From: Marchantia polymorpha subsp. ruderalis
Taxonomy: Eukaryota; Streptophyta; Marchantiopsida; Marchantiales; Marchantiaceae
Reading direction: 5' to 3'
Assembly: GCA_037833965.1 (NCBI GenBank)
Contig: AP031356.1
Span: 11,306,501-11,370,500 of the forward strand
Length of the DNA: 64,000 nucleotides
Shown: positions 13,001-25,538 of the stretch, piece after piece
Layout: every line of letters begins with the position of its first letter
How positions within the stretch are numbered: the stretch's first letter is position 1
Program-made: the position numbers and the translations under genes
Notes under the pieces: model-generated
Database searches by the model: none
Told to the model about the DNA's origin: nothing
Seen by the model: only the letters and a program-made list of their open reading frames with translations

Positions 13001-14165
13001 ACTTTTGTTTTGGTTTATCTCATGTATTTTCATCCCAAATGTGAAGATAAAACTGTGATATTTCTTTGAATGAAATTTGTTCTCACAACTTGTTGCCCTC
13101 TTGAAAATCTAAAAAATATTCTGATATTATAAACTTGGAGTTAGTTAAAAGTTTGTTAAACTATAAAAAATAACAACTTATGATGTCATTGCCTATACGT
13201 AATGAATACTGAAAATGATAATGGATGCATCATCATCTTCAATAGTGTTATCGAATTTGTTTTGATGTGATTAATACATCACATACAGACATACATTGTA
13301 AAATTTAACTCAAATCTTATATTCATTTTCAAGGTACCAGGTTAATTATGTAAAATGACGACATATTACTATATTACATGAAATATAGCTGATATATAAA
13401 CTTATTAGATTTGAAATCAATGATTCAGGACAAAATACCTTCTTCAAATTTAATGCTGTGGACCATTATCTAATATAAACTTAAAATCATATTAAACCAT
13501 AAACATTCAATAAAGTTATTTTCTTGAGACAACGCTTAATCTCATATCATAAGTGTATATCTCTCTTTCGATTTTTTTTGAAAATATTTCAAGTTTGGTT
13601 TTAAAATATTCAAGTGATCTGGTTTAATTTTTCAAGAGTAATATAATGATGATTAGATATATGATTATGGTACATTAGAGGAATTATAAATCTATAGGTT
13701 TTGTTAGCAATTGCATTGATTGACGGGGCATTTCACTCCCTCTGGTGTATTTATCTTTTGTTTTTAAACTCAACATTCTCAACATTCAGATGGGTGCCCG
13801 ATACCATTTACAAGCTCGTCAACGTGTGAAAGAACTGAAACTTGTACAGGTAACAGCAACTCGTAGCTGGTACTTTATAGCTGATTGTACATGGCTTAGG
13901 ATTCCGGAACCGTGTCAGAAAGATGCTCACATGACGACTATTATGCCTTAGTTCCAGTGCTGTATTATTCCGTACGTACATAATTCTTCTACAGATCAAC
14001 TAGACATCTGCCCTTGATTACATGAAGAAATGCATTAACGTGGAATTTGATCGCAATCTAATAATTGAATGCGACTGGAGCTATTTCTGAGTGTTCGTAT
14101 TTATAGCTGTTGTGGGTTACTGTACAGTGCAGAGCAAAAGAACTATGTATGTTACAGCATTGTAT
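10071..14165. other. AT-rich intergenic region
   Basis: About 4 kb of strongly AT-rich DNA with many homopolymer runs and no convincing gene. The one recognisable feature is a solo copia LTR at 11649-11846. Confidence 0.6.
11649..11846 (+). mobile_element. Solo copia LTR relic
   Basis: The start TGTTAAGGTTAACTCC aligns with the LTR start TGTTGAGGTTAACTCT at 28244. The later block GTGGACGTAG...GAACCACGTTAT aligns with the 3' half of the copia LTRs in this window. The segment ends GTTTTACCGTTTACA. There is no primer binding site or coding region next to it, so it is best read as a solo LTR left by recombination between two LTRs. Flanking pentamers TTTTA and TTTTT agree at four of five positions. 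Confidence 0.6.
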
Positions 14166-14173
14166 AGTTAAAG

Positions 14174-15159
14174 CAGGCCTCTCTATGTAGGGCACTTTCC
14201 GAATGTTTCGTATTACAACAAAAGAATGAATGCATGGAGTATACGGAGTTTAGTCTAAATCTCTTATGTTTTTTTCAATAATGTCCGAATTTGACTGCAA
14301 TGTAGTACACCTTTGAGATATGGGTGTTATTTTTTATATGTGAAGATCGTTTTCTCATTTCAGCATTTAAAAATCACTTTGTAACGTTTGGGCTGGTGTT
14401 TGGAAATGGACAGGTTAATCCTCCAAAGATCTCCATGAGTTAAGAAATATTTGATGTTTCACTAAAATCTGGTGTGTGAAACGAAGTCACACACCAGATG
14501 TGTTCTTGTGTTCTTCCACTATTTGATAATGTCATTTTGTTGCCAAGAAACCACCCAAGTATCTTGATATTTCAGAACTAGTTGAATAATATCCTGTGTT
14601 TTCAAAGTAGCAAGCTCATGAGATAAGCAAGGAGACAAAATGTAGAAAACTCTCCTGGTTGAACTCATCACGTGTTGGTTAGACCTTGTTTAGATTGCAA
14701 ACTGCTTCAAAACAAGATCACAAATGCATGCAGAACTTCAAATATTGACTCTAGTTCCAATTGTGCCAACGATTGGGTGCCAAAGAGACTTGATCTTCAA
14801 GTATTTCAATCCATTTTAACAAGTTATTCACGTCCAAAACAGATGTTTTGGTGAAAATGGATATTTTTGAGCTCCAACTTTGTATGGTCGTGGGTTAAGC
14901 AAAATCAGGCAACAAATGAGCAACCCTGGATTCAAAATTAAATAATGTCAACACTGACTTTTAAATCCAAACAACTATTCAAGAGCTTTGAACAAAAGTA
15001 AACGGTGTGAAGGAACTAGAATGTCAAATTTTTATCACTCTCTAGTTGCATCACGCATATGGAAAAAATAATTTCTTTGTTGAAATACGGAAATTCTTGA
15101 AAACTAAATATGGAATATACGGAACTCCATTGACGGATTCCCGTATTTAGAGAGGCCGG
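14174..15159 (+). mobile_element. Non-autonomous hAT-type element, copy A (986 bp)
   Basis: The left end CAGGCCTCTCTATGTAGGG and the inverted right end CCGGCCTCTCTAAATACGGG form terminal inverted repeats. The flanking octamers are AGTTAAAG (14166-14173) and AATTAAAG (15160-15167), an 8-bp target duplication with one mismatch. CAG-type ends and 8-bp duplications are hAT characteristics. It has no coding capacity. It is collinear with the element at 25539-26548 in inverse orientation; for example both carry a CCGAATTTGACTGCAATGTA-like block and CATTTCAGCATT.AAAAATCAC. Confidence 0.82.
14467..14499. repeat. Perfect 13-bp hairpin inside miniature element copy A
   Basis: ATCTGGTGTGTGA at 14467-14479 pairs perfectly with TCACACACCAGAT at 14487-14499 around a 7-base loop. 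It is internal to the miniature element. Confidence 0.9.
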
Positions 15160-15554
15160 AATTAAAGTCACGCCAGTCTCAGTCACAACGTGTTTAACCC
15201 TGACTAAGATCTTACTTCGGTTAGAAGGATGGATGCACGCATGGTTAAATTTAGTCATTACCCTGTTAAAGTTCAGTTAAGTCACACGAGCAAGCGCAAT
15301 TGCAAGTTCTGGCAAACGAAAAAAGGTCATAACTCTGTGAAAATATTCCCAATGAGAAACTTGCAGGATAGAATTCAAACTTACGAAAAGAAGACCCCAT
15401 TAAGTCCTACAAATAAAGACACCAAGTGCACAGGCAACAATCAGCTAAGCGTTGTGATAACATAACTGGCATCGAGTTTCTAACACAAACTTGGAGTTTG
15501 CGTCTATGTTCTTTTGCGCCAAATCGCTGATGGCAAACGCAACTTGATGTCTAG

Positions 15555-15990
15555 CGAATTAAACCTAAAACTCTCCTATACCAAGTTCCTTTCATCTAAT
15601 GTAAAGATAGATTGCAAGCAAACGTAGGCCAAAAAATAAATCTGATTCCTTCTTTTCTTTGGCTATGCATGTATTAAGCTATATTATTTGACTTTTAAAA
15701 CCCTTTTTTATTTGAAGATAAGAAATAAATATAGAAAGAAATATATTTCTTGAAAAAGAATTTTTATGTAATTTTCAATATCTATCGAATTAAGCCTAAA
15801 ACTCTCATATATCAAGTTCCTTTCATCTAATGTAAAGATAGACTTCAAGAAAACGTAGGCTATAAAATAATTTTGATTCCTTCTTTTCTTCACTATGTAT
15901 GTATTAAACAATATTATTTGACTTGGAGAACCCTTTTTTATTTGAGATTAAAATATATTTCTTGAAACAACAATGATATTTTGCATATAT
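15555..15990. repeat. Tandem duplication, about 231-bp period
   Basis: Two diverged copies start at 15555 and 15786 with CGAATTAA(A/G)CCTAAAACTCTC. They run collinearly through CAAGTTCCTTTCATCTAATG, AACGTAGGC, GATTCCTTCTTTTCTT and CCCTTTTTTATTTGA. The repeat is AT-rich and non-coding. It may be a degraded element, but I found no termini. Confidence 0.8.
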
Positions 15991-18235
15991 TTTTTGAACA
16001 CAGGTAGCCTCAAAACATGAACTTCTCGTGCACGTAGTGCAAGCGAAAGTTTGATAGCTTTGAAACGTAGATGTTGCTGTCCGCGGCCACCGGCTTCATG
16101 AGGAGTTTAATGTGGAATGTTCTTAACCATTCAAGTTAATAAGACTATTCTGGAGTTCAGTTTCCACTCTGTTATGCAGCTTGTTCCACCACGCCAACTC
16201 CATAGTCTTGATCACTCATTTCCTAGTAAGAATTGTTGAAACCTGAGGTCTTTTTTCGACTTAATATCAGATCATCCAGAACTTCCAAAATATGTTGCCT
16301 ACGGTAACCTCTGACTATGATAATCATATGGGGCACAATCATAAATGAATTTCATACTCGTATATAACTATCTCCTAAATTTTTTTATAAAAAATAATTA
16401 TCTGAATTTTTAGTTGTTTCTGAATTCCATGAGCAAAGAAATATAGAAAAGTCCTTATCGTTATGATTGCTAAGTCAAACGATTTTGGGAAAGTCGACTT
16501 GTCCTTCAACTCGTAGACTGAATTTCATTTACTAGCTTCCAATATATTCCAATCGTAATGGCAAGATCAATCGTCCGGCATTCTTACAATGCAATGTTTG
16601 ACCAAAATAGATGCTTTCAGCTGTACTACTCGGTCCTTGCTCCCACCTCCTCAATGCATGGGTCGAAGTCTTTTCAAGAATTCGAGTGGTCAATGATGCA
16701 TTATAATCAGAAGCATGTACATTTAGAACTTACACAGCCTTAATTTCGAATCTCGTCATTCTTATCCAGTTGTGACAAGCAAAAAGAACCTAGAGCATTG
16801 ACGACTAGAAGATTCAGGGTGCGACATGAGTCCGAGGATTTAGTTGTCGCACCACCATTAAGATATTTCATCGAGGAATGTCCTCGCTTTCATCTGACCC
16901 TCCACTCATTTCATTCCTGTTGTTGTAAGTCAGTTGCTCAAGTGCCTATGTCTGTAGCACTAATTTCCTCTGCTCGCGAGAGAGCATACGGTGTACTACA
17001 ATACATAAATGAAAATTCAACCACCTCCGGGTTGAAACTCCAAAAGCCGTCAATAGACTATTCGCCTAGTAGTTTGATTGTTTGTTCAATCATGGTCACG
17101 TTGATTGCCTGGAGAAAAACTATAAAAAAAATGTTGAGATACTTCACTCCATTCTGACATGACTGCATAGCGACAACGTAAAGAACATCTCATAATACTC
17201 CATGTGAACCGAAAAGTGTGAAATGACCGCTTTTTGATGTAAATGAAACGCTGTAGAAATTATCTTTACACAATGGGAACATTAGTGCAGGTTATATATT
17301 TATACTTACGTATGTATGTAAATCAAAATTCTTTCTAGTCATCATTTTGCTTTTCTTTTATTGGTGTTTATTTCATGAAGCTCTTGTAGAACAAAAATAG
17401 ACTCGGGTACATTTTTACGTTTAACGAATATGAATCATTTATGTTTAATTTCTATCTATTCAAATGAAGAATATTTTGTTGACATTAATACGTAATAGAA
17501 AGCACGTAGTATATATTCTACGTGTTGGACGTACCAGCGGTCTCAATCTACTAACCAAAGCTGTATTAAAAACTTGGGACCCATCATTGAATCTCTCGCA
17601 CTTCCGATACTTTTCAAGGAAAGTCTTCGGGTTTGACTGTAAAAACATTCCGAAACAAGTGAATTCTATACCATACGTCGAAGTTTAGATAGTGGAATCT
17701 CCAATATGCTCAATCTAAAATCAATTGAATACAACCTAACCCTATGGGTATTTAGTAAAGAGATTCAGAACTAGTATGCTTTGAATTGCTTCAACTGCAG
17801 TTTTTCTCACACTTCAATTGCAAATTCCGCTATCACTGCACCATCGTAAGAAGAGAGAACTCGCGTTGCTACTGATTGTATTTGGAGGTCTCCATCAAGA
17901 AGGACAACAACAAGAGGTTAGAGATAATGCAGTTAACATGTGCGGTTTCAATAGTTATCCAAGGGTTGTCATACATAAAATGTTCATACATAAAATGAAC
18001 ATATGAACATTTGTGTATAGGATGCATGTAGTCCTCGACCGACTATCATCGTATGAAACGACCACAATACTAGCCGACTATAGCGTTGGCCTCCTTTGTT
18101 CAGCACTGCCCAGCACGTTGTATATTGACGTCCTCCAAACGTACAACGAGCAAAATCTGAAAAGACGCTGTGGTCAGTGAAAACCTTGAGGTTCTAAGCT
18201 CTAACTTCAGAGTTGATTATTAGTCCAGTAGGATG

Positions 18236-18712
18236 TCATATATTCAGTGTCGAAAAGGTGAAACACCTGCAATAGAAGCTGATCGCAACAGAGGTCTGCC
18301 CAATAGAGACAATCATATCATCTAGACCACAATAAAGTGGTTCTTGTGGTATGCAAACTTTTCTTAGCTTTGAAATATGAAAGTCTTTCACTGTTGTATA
18401 TACTTGGATATTTCCCAGTGACGTCAGCGTTTCGCCATGCTCGAGCAAGGTAGATTTGAGTGTTGCAAAATGAGGTATGGTGATGCCTTTCCACCTAGAC
18501 TTATCAGATCTCGTAGTAAATCCAACGAACCGAAGCGAGGATCTTGTCAAGCGTTTGCCAAATCTACACCCTTTGTTCCCAAAAGGTGCAGCTTGTTCGC
18601 TTCTCAAGTTCCCAAGAGTTGTGGGTAAGGCTACGATAGCGGCTACAATCGACTTCATCTTAGCGTTCCTGTACTTTGATAGTCGTTCTCTGTAGCATCT
18701 ACCGTACATCAA
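18236..18712 (-). CDS. Hypothetical open frame, possible first exon
   Basis: A minus-strand frame of up to 158 codons. An internal Met at 18658 gives a 140-residue form starting MKSIVAAIVALPTTLG, a hydrophobic, Ser/Thr/Arg-bearing start that could be a signal or organelle-targeting sequence. The rest is basic, then mixed, with no motif I recognise. A possible donor (AAGTATAT) lies within the frame, so only the first part might be coding. No homologue comes to mind; treat as unconfirmed. Confidence 0.2.
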   Translation of the reverse strand: MMYGRCYRERLSKYRNAKMKSIVAAIVALPTTLGNLRSEQAAPFGNKGCRFGKRLTRSSLRFVGFTTRSDKSRWKGITIPHFATLKSTLLEHGETLTSLGNIQVYTTVKDFHISKLRKVCIPQEPLYCGLDDMIVSIGQTSVAISFYCRCFTFSTLNI

Positions 18713-20786
18713 ACCTTCGACTTCTGTCTTTTCTCCAATGACATTCAGGTCTTAATTTGACAGACAGGAAGTGGCGACCATACCGTTGAAGCTTCACCCA
18801 CTACGCAGAATACCCTTAAAATTTTCAAGGAATTAGATTGCAAATAGCCGTGACTGCGGGATGTCCAGCTCAGACCAGACACAGTTCGTACTAAATGCTT
18901 ACGTTTCACTCTCATCACTTGCATTCACAAGGTTTCATTAACATATACTTTCATTTAACACTGTATTGGACCTGCCTGTATATATCAACATTTTCACCGA
19001 ATGTATATGTAAATATGTTGCTCCTCGAGTTTTTCTTGAAGTATCAACACCACGTTTGGTGAAAGCATGAAAAAGAACCCATGGATGGATTCTTACACAA
19101 ATAATAAATAACATATTTTCAAGACAGACATAGAACGAGAGGGATGAGGTCGAAAGAATCGGAACACGAGCGGATAATTCTCATGACGTATCGACTCTAA
19201 TATATACATTAAACAGCTCTGCAGAAAAGAACTGAATTAGGACAAGGCAGAGCATAGAATTGTCCTGATGTGAAACACATGTTATTATTTTAGTAGAAAG
19301 GTGTCTTAGTATAAAGTGGAAAAATGAAACAAATCTGATACATCAGAAATGTGATGAAGATATAGTTTAGACCAAGGGCATTCCAGTTGGCCAGGTACAA
19401 CAGTTGCATGGCTGTCGTTAGATTTTTTGTGTTAGAAATTCGATTGGGCATAACACGCGGCAGTTCCCGGTGTGACCTGAATCAGGACCCTACTTCTTCT
19501 ATTCAGGGTTGGAACGCATGTGATAGGGAAGGTCTCGGGGCCTGCGTTTGGAAACAATAATCTAAATTAGAATATCGTTTAGGGGCTGGGCATTGAAACG
19601 AATCAGGTTCGATGAGATGCAAATGTGAGGAATAAAGCATCCCGAAGAAGGAACACTTGAAATCACGACAAGACACTGAGGGCATGCAAGAGTACGAGCC
19701 CTAAGGCCAAACTACCTACACCTGTGACAAGGGTGGCGTACAGAAGAAATCGACCATTCTGAATAAGGCGATCATGACCTAAGAAGGCGAACAGCAAAGG
19801 AAAGGAAAGCAGGAAGATACCAGGGCTGGTGACGAGAGGCTTACCTCAAGCTTTACCACAGGGCCAACTTTTCCCAGACGGAATGTAAGGGGAAAGAAGT
19901 TGGAAGAGTGGACGGGGGAAGAGGCAGATCACGCCCTGACCGGAACTGACCTGACCAGGCCTGCATGGGGATCGAGTGCATCGTTTGCTTACGCCGGAGA
20001 ACGGGTGGCGAAGTGCGTTATCCCCGGCTGCAGCTGCAGCTGCTCGCCTTCCCGGATACTGCACACCGCGCAGTGTCAGAATCCTCTTGTGCGTGCTGTA
20101 CCACGGATAGTCCTGCCGCGGTACTCCGTGACGTCATGGACTCGTCACGACATGTCCGGAAGCATCTATTCCTCCAGCACCGTGACATGCTGCTGAGATC
20201 ACCGGAATCGGATGCATCTCACGGTCTCCAGCCCGCAATTGGACTTGCCAGGCCTGCCCCATCATCAGGCTGTGCTCCGTCTTCCCTCTGTGGTGACTGG
20301 GCGCTTCCACACTCGGCCCAGGCACAATAACGACCGAACTTTTAACCTGCCCGAGTCCCAGGCCGAGGATCTCGATCTGCCGCCGTGACATGTGTCCCTG
20401 ACGCAGGGTCCAGTCGCGCCAGCCCTCCACTCAGGCCTAATACTATTAAAATCGCAATTGGTTTGAAAATGACGATGGAGAGGAAATCAAGGGGTGGTGT
20501 CAGACGGGCCCTGAGCGGACCCTGGCACGATCGGGCGGTCCGCCAAAGGGGTGCTGCCCGCGATCTTTCGCAAGTCCGAGAGACCTTGGCAAGGATTTGC
20601 CAGAGCCCCGAGTCCCCACAGATCTTTTGTTGTGCGCTCGAGCTCGAGCTCGAGCTCGCACGTTACGGATCGGCATGGCAAGGGACGGCCAGTGGGCGTA
20701 CACAGTCCTCGCCCATGATGTCGCCTGTGATAATCAGAAGGCATTTATAGACGAGATGTGCGGCCCTAGGCCCTCGGGCTTGGGCT

Positions 20787-20847
20787 AATCCTACAATGGG
20801 CTAAGGCCCATTGTAGGATTGGCGGCTTGCCATTTGTTGGGCAAGCC
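20787..20847. promoter_or_regulatory. Twin perfect hairpins with TGGGCT/GGCCCA (site II-like) motifs
   Basis: AATCCTACAATGGGC (20787-20801) pairs with its exact complement at 20806-20820 around TAAG. Directly after, GGCTTGCC (20824-20831) pairs with GGCAAGCC (20840-20847). The first palindrome and the adjacent TGGGCT at about 20781 provide several TGGGCT/GGCCCA cores, which are known in plants as TCP-bound site II promoter elements. No gene could be assigned on either side, so a promoter role is inference. A processed hairpin RNA or a transposon end is an alternative. Confidence 0.4.
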
Positions 20848-23176
20848 TAGAAGACCCTGGTCGAGGGGAAGGTGCAGCTCACAGAGTCTGGTGATTGCTC
20901 ACAATCATGTCGAGCGCGATTAAAAAGTGGTAGAGTCCAGGCAGCGGCAAGGGCAGGCAGATCACAAGGTTCGCTCTTTCCGAATGCGTTCGCGCGCCGC
21001 GGTCATGCTGCCGTCACCGCTAGTCTACCATAAAGCACGATTGCGCCGACACTCGGCCCGTCCCGCGCCTCGGCTCGGTGGAATGGAAGTTGAATCGAGA
21101 TCGTTCCGCGGCTTCCGTTCCGTTCTTTTACCGAGCCCCGAGGCGGTACATCGAAGTATACAATAAAATGTTTGGTGTCAGACTGCGACAGAAATCCTTT
21201 GTCTGTCTGAGGATCCACTGGCTCGGCCGTCGTCATGCACCAACGTCTTCGATTCTTCTCGAGGCCTGTACAACACCGAGCGCGGTACGAGCACCCTTCG
21301 GGCGTCACCCACGAGACGAGCGTGGGCGCGCTCTCGTCGTGTCGACCGATTCGGAGCCATGGCCGCGACAAGTTTAGGGCCGGTTCACGTCTCGTCGACG
21401 TTGCCCGTTTTAGGAATGTCCTCGCGGAAAGCTCCTCTCCAGTCCCCGTGACAGTTCCCTCTTCTGCTCATCCTGCTGCCTTCCAGGCCGAGAAAACATC
21501 GGCCCAAGTTCTTGCGCGCCCAGCGATGCCGATGTTGCTCGCTTTCGATTTTCTCCTCGGCTTTCGTGCTCGCACCTGAAATATCGCGTCTGTCTTACGG
21601 GAAGAATCTGGCTATCCCACGCGGAAAAAGGGTAAGTTTACTCCGCGCACCTTCGCAGTAAATGCTCGCGATATTGCTTCTCGACGTTCGTTTCTACAGC
21701 GACATTCGCTTCCGACATTCCTTCCATTATCAGTTCAAGATTCGAGCCATATCGATACCCTCCGTTCACAACGAACTTGGTGAAGCACTTACTCATTCAT
21801 TCGAGCATCTTCAAAGGGAATCGAGGATAGCTTTCCAAAATCATTACCGACAGACATTATTGGGTACGTTCATCAGGGCCACGATTAACGTGCATGCGAG
21901 TTTCACGCTACACACCACTCTCATCTTTTCCTCCGGGCGAGATCACGTTTAGCACCGAAATCAGCCTTTCAGGCAATCACAGGAGGGATACCTTGCCAGC
22001 TGCACCCCGAAGCCTAGCCCATCGTCGTGCTCGCATTGATCACTTCAATCCGAATCATAACTCCTTAGGTCAGCTAGAATGCACCGGATGCGAATGATTG
22101 GGGATACCGCGGTGACAAGGAAGAGGCTCAGTTACACGGCCCTCGCTCTCGCCCTCGCTGTAAGGTTGTTGACATGGCCCCATGTGGACAATATGGGGTG
22201 TGCAGTCAAGGACCAGGTTCATCGCGTCGATTGCAGGAAGAACGATCCTCGCAGTTCACGACGCGACGGTGACTTGTGCAGACTCTATGACATGGCTGTC
22301 TGCTCTCATGTTTTCTGTCCTCTTCCATCGAGTCGGTTTCTTCTTCTGTATATTTCTCTGATCGCGGAAGCTTTACCGTCTGGTCTTCAACTCGATGTCA
22401 CACAAGCGTCGTGGGCGAAGACTGTGAAATGCACTTTAATGTGTGTGGTGACGGCGGGTCCGATTCAGCCCTGGAGGTCTGGAATAGTCCAAGGAGGTTT
22501 GTATTATAAGCAGATGGTCAGCCCGAAGCGGCTCGAACGTCCAGGTCTAAACCTTCGATCGGCACTTGACAGCTCTACGATGTTTCACGTGCACGAGCAG
22601 TTTAGGCCGATTAATAATACTCCACAGGCGACGGTCCTCGACGAATACGAGTTCGCTTTTCCTCCGAGAGGGGTCAAGGTGCGCTGCAGCGTGTCACCTT
22701 CCTTCCTCTAGGGACTTCAGTGAGATGCTTAATGTCATCATCCTGGAGGGAAGCCATGGGCGAACGCCGCCGGACCCACTTACTGCACGTGTCCACTTCG
22801 ATAACAACACGATTTCAAATTTCTACAAATCACCTGGAACCGTTTGATAAAAGCTCGCTCGCAGCGATAAGGTCAAATAAATATTGGTCCTTCGTGCTTT
22901 CATTTACCTGGTAACCAGAAACGCAGTAAGAAATATAGTTTCTACACTTGAAGCAGAGTACTGCCAACATCCGAAGCCTCTTCGCTTTTTCTGCGAAGCT
23001 TTGTACACCAAGTTTGGCCACCGGTCCGCCCCCTCGTACAACATGCTGCGCTCAGTTCAGCTCCGAGGAGAATTCCCTTCGGCCACAATCGCAGCCCCGG
23101 GACGCCACCTATTTTTTAAAGAGTATCTTACGGCTCGAAGACACTCTCTCTGACCGCCATGCCGCCAGTCTGCGCC

Positions 23177-23212
23177 GATAAGACTCGGACACAAGCGGGT
23201 CCGAGTCTTATC
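23177..23212. repeat. Perfect 14-bp hairpin
   Basis: GATAAGACTCGGAC at 23177-23190 pairs with GTCCGAGTCTTATC at 23199-23212 around an 8-base loop. A smaller palindrome, CAGGAGTATGTACTCCTG, lies at 23515-23532. No associated gene is recognised. Confidence 0.85.
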
Positions 23213-25538
23213 ACAAACCAGCGCTGGTGCCTCGACTGTGACTCGGAACACAGAATCCAGTTCAGGTGCAAGGAGAGCTGTTTCGGAACGGTTTTTCATG
23301 AAAATTCTTTTCCATGCGGGGACAGATACGGTGCGAAAACGTACAGTCTGTGACATGCAAGAGAATGCGAAGACAGATCCACAGAGGGTAATGATATACT
23401 TCCCAATGCTTTTCGGCACAGCGATGAATCTTAGGGATAGACGAGGCGGACTCTCAGTCTTCAAGTTGGTACAGTACTGGTCGCGCCTTGGCATTGAAGT
23501 CTACTAATGTTGCTCAGGAGTATGTACTCCTGAATTGAGCTCGCTTGCAATGAATGAAGTGAATGGAAAGTTTCAGTCTTCTGGGATCCGTGGGCCTCCG
23601 ATGCTTAGAAACAACTGTAGAAACGCAACGTCCGATCCGAATTTAGGACATCCAGGTCGAAACTAGTCAATCATGCAAGCGAGGTTGGCGAACGAGGTTT
23701 CTCTGGATCATCACCGGATGATGTGTTATGCTCGCTGCTGGAAGTTTTCATGGCGCCGACTCGAACGTTACGAAATAAGAAATGTACTAACCGGGAGAAA
23801 TAGAAGCAATTGGTGTCGTTTCGCATGGTATTACAGGCTGCTGCCGGATCGCATGGCATGTTATATGGACTGACTCGTCGCATGATTTGCCTCATGAACT
23901 TCGACTTCATGAGTGACAGGCTATTCATTTGTTTGTCTGTTTCAGAGCAGTTCTGTGCATACTCCGCAACTATGGAATCTGGACTTCCCTTGAGTCATCG
24001 GTGAAGAATTATGTACGCTTTAGCGCTCGCCTCGCCGCAGAAGAATCTTGTCAGGAACAAATATCAGCCGGTTCATAATCTAAACACAACGATCCGTTAG
24101 TCGGTTGAATGCACCACAGTCACGGTGTACGTACAGACAATAGAATAAGGAGTATTCTATATTTGGTCCAGACGAATCACTTCACTTCAGCAGCACGGAC
24201 ATGTCGAGACACTCACGAAACCACGAGGTATTCGTTGGCCCGTCGACGGGAATCGACAGTCGAGTATACTCTCAACTCTTGCTTATACATAACGGCACCT
24301 CCACGGACTTTGTATCGACTCTCACATCGTTCGCCCGGGGTGATAATAGATTGCATAGACCTATAGCTAGAACGAGTACATTCTGTTCAGATCTCACTTA
24401 CAAAAGCGCGGTCCGTTCTAGCGTTGAACACCTCCGATAACTCTGAGGTTGCCTTCTGCGGTGAAGATCGAGCATCGCCGAGCGATCGGGGCGGTGTATT
24501 GTTATATATTCAGCACGCCAATGTACTGAACGAAGGTGGTGTTGACGAACTGCTGGTCCGTGAAGGAGATCGTTTCTCGGCATGCGTAGCCATTCCAAAT
24601 TCCGGTAGCTGCAGCTCACTAGAGCCTCCAGTCAGAATGTAGATAGCTCTCCTCCTTCCTCGCACAAGCGGAAACTGCCCGAGTACTGACAGAAACAGGC
24701 ATAACCACCAACTGTTAGCTACTCTAGGTCGAGACTAGAGAGCTTGCTCGCCCTAGAACAGAGGCAGCACAAGGACGACATGTACTTGGGCTAGTATGAT
24801 ACCATCATCCATGACGAGTTAGGTTCTACTACTTCTACTACACCTGATGATTTGCTGAAGTTGATGACAAAGAGAAGTGCGCGAATTTGTGTCAGGATCA
24901 ATAAATTAATGACATGTTAAGTCCACAAAGAACACATGCCGGTAACATGGACCAGTCAACGTCTCGGTCCCCTTGTCGACAAATTCTTTATTTTTGTAGA
25001 AAGTGCTCCTCGTTGGAAACCACCGCCAGCCTACTCGGCTTCATTGGCCTCCCCTACCCCTACCCTTCCCCTTGTTGAGTCTGAACTCTAGGGAATTTTC
25101 AGCTAGCCCAAGAATCATGGAACATCCCAACGATGGCAGCCTCTTCCACTACAACGATTGTAGCCTCCTCCATGGTTTTGTTGGTTCCCACCTGGACATA
25201 CGCCCGTAGGATCCAACATTGATAAGTGCAGTGCCTCCGTCAAAACCCCAGTCATTCTTTTTTACGTAATATTCAAACATTTTGATTGAACATATATTTT
25301 GATTGAACATATATTGCATTTGGTAATGTTCGATATAATAAAAACTATGGAATCCCCGGGATTCCAAATCGACAACAGCTCACTGACTTATTGAGGAATG
25401 GCTTGCCTCAGTTACTGCATTTATCGTACTTGGCTTGCAATCATCAAATTTCACCAGAGTTTCAGTAATGCAATTCCATGGGTTTGCTACCTCTCTGATT
25501 CTCATTATAGGCCCTGCTGACGAGGCTTTGTTTATAAC

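Larger units (their letters stand above)
15991..25530. other. Long gene-poor region
   Basis: About 9.5 kb without a gene I can identify. The part from about 19.8 to 24.7 kb is GC-richer and contains several overlapping open frames without recognisable domains. Two perfect hairpins (20787-20847, 23177-23212), a run of alternating CGAGCT at about 20637-20657 and a donor-like GGTAAGT near 21629 are the notable items. Confidence 0.4.

Noticed and set aside
22079-22711. 210-codon open frame on the plus strand
   Set aside because: No recognised motif, odd composition and no supporting signals. A frame of this length is not surprising in GC-balanced DNA, but a search would settle it.
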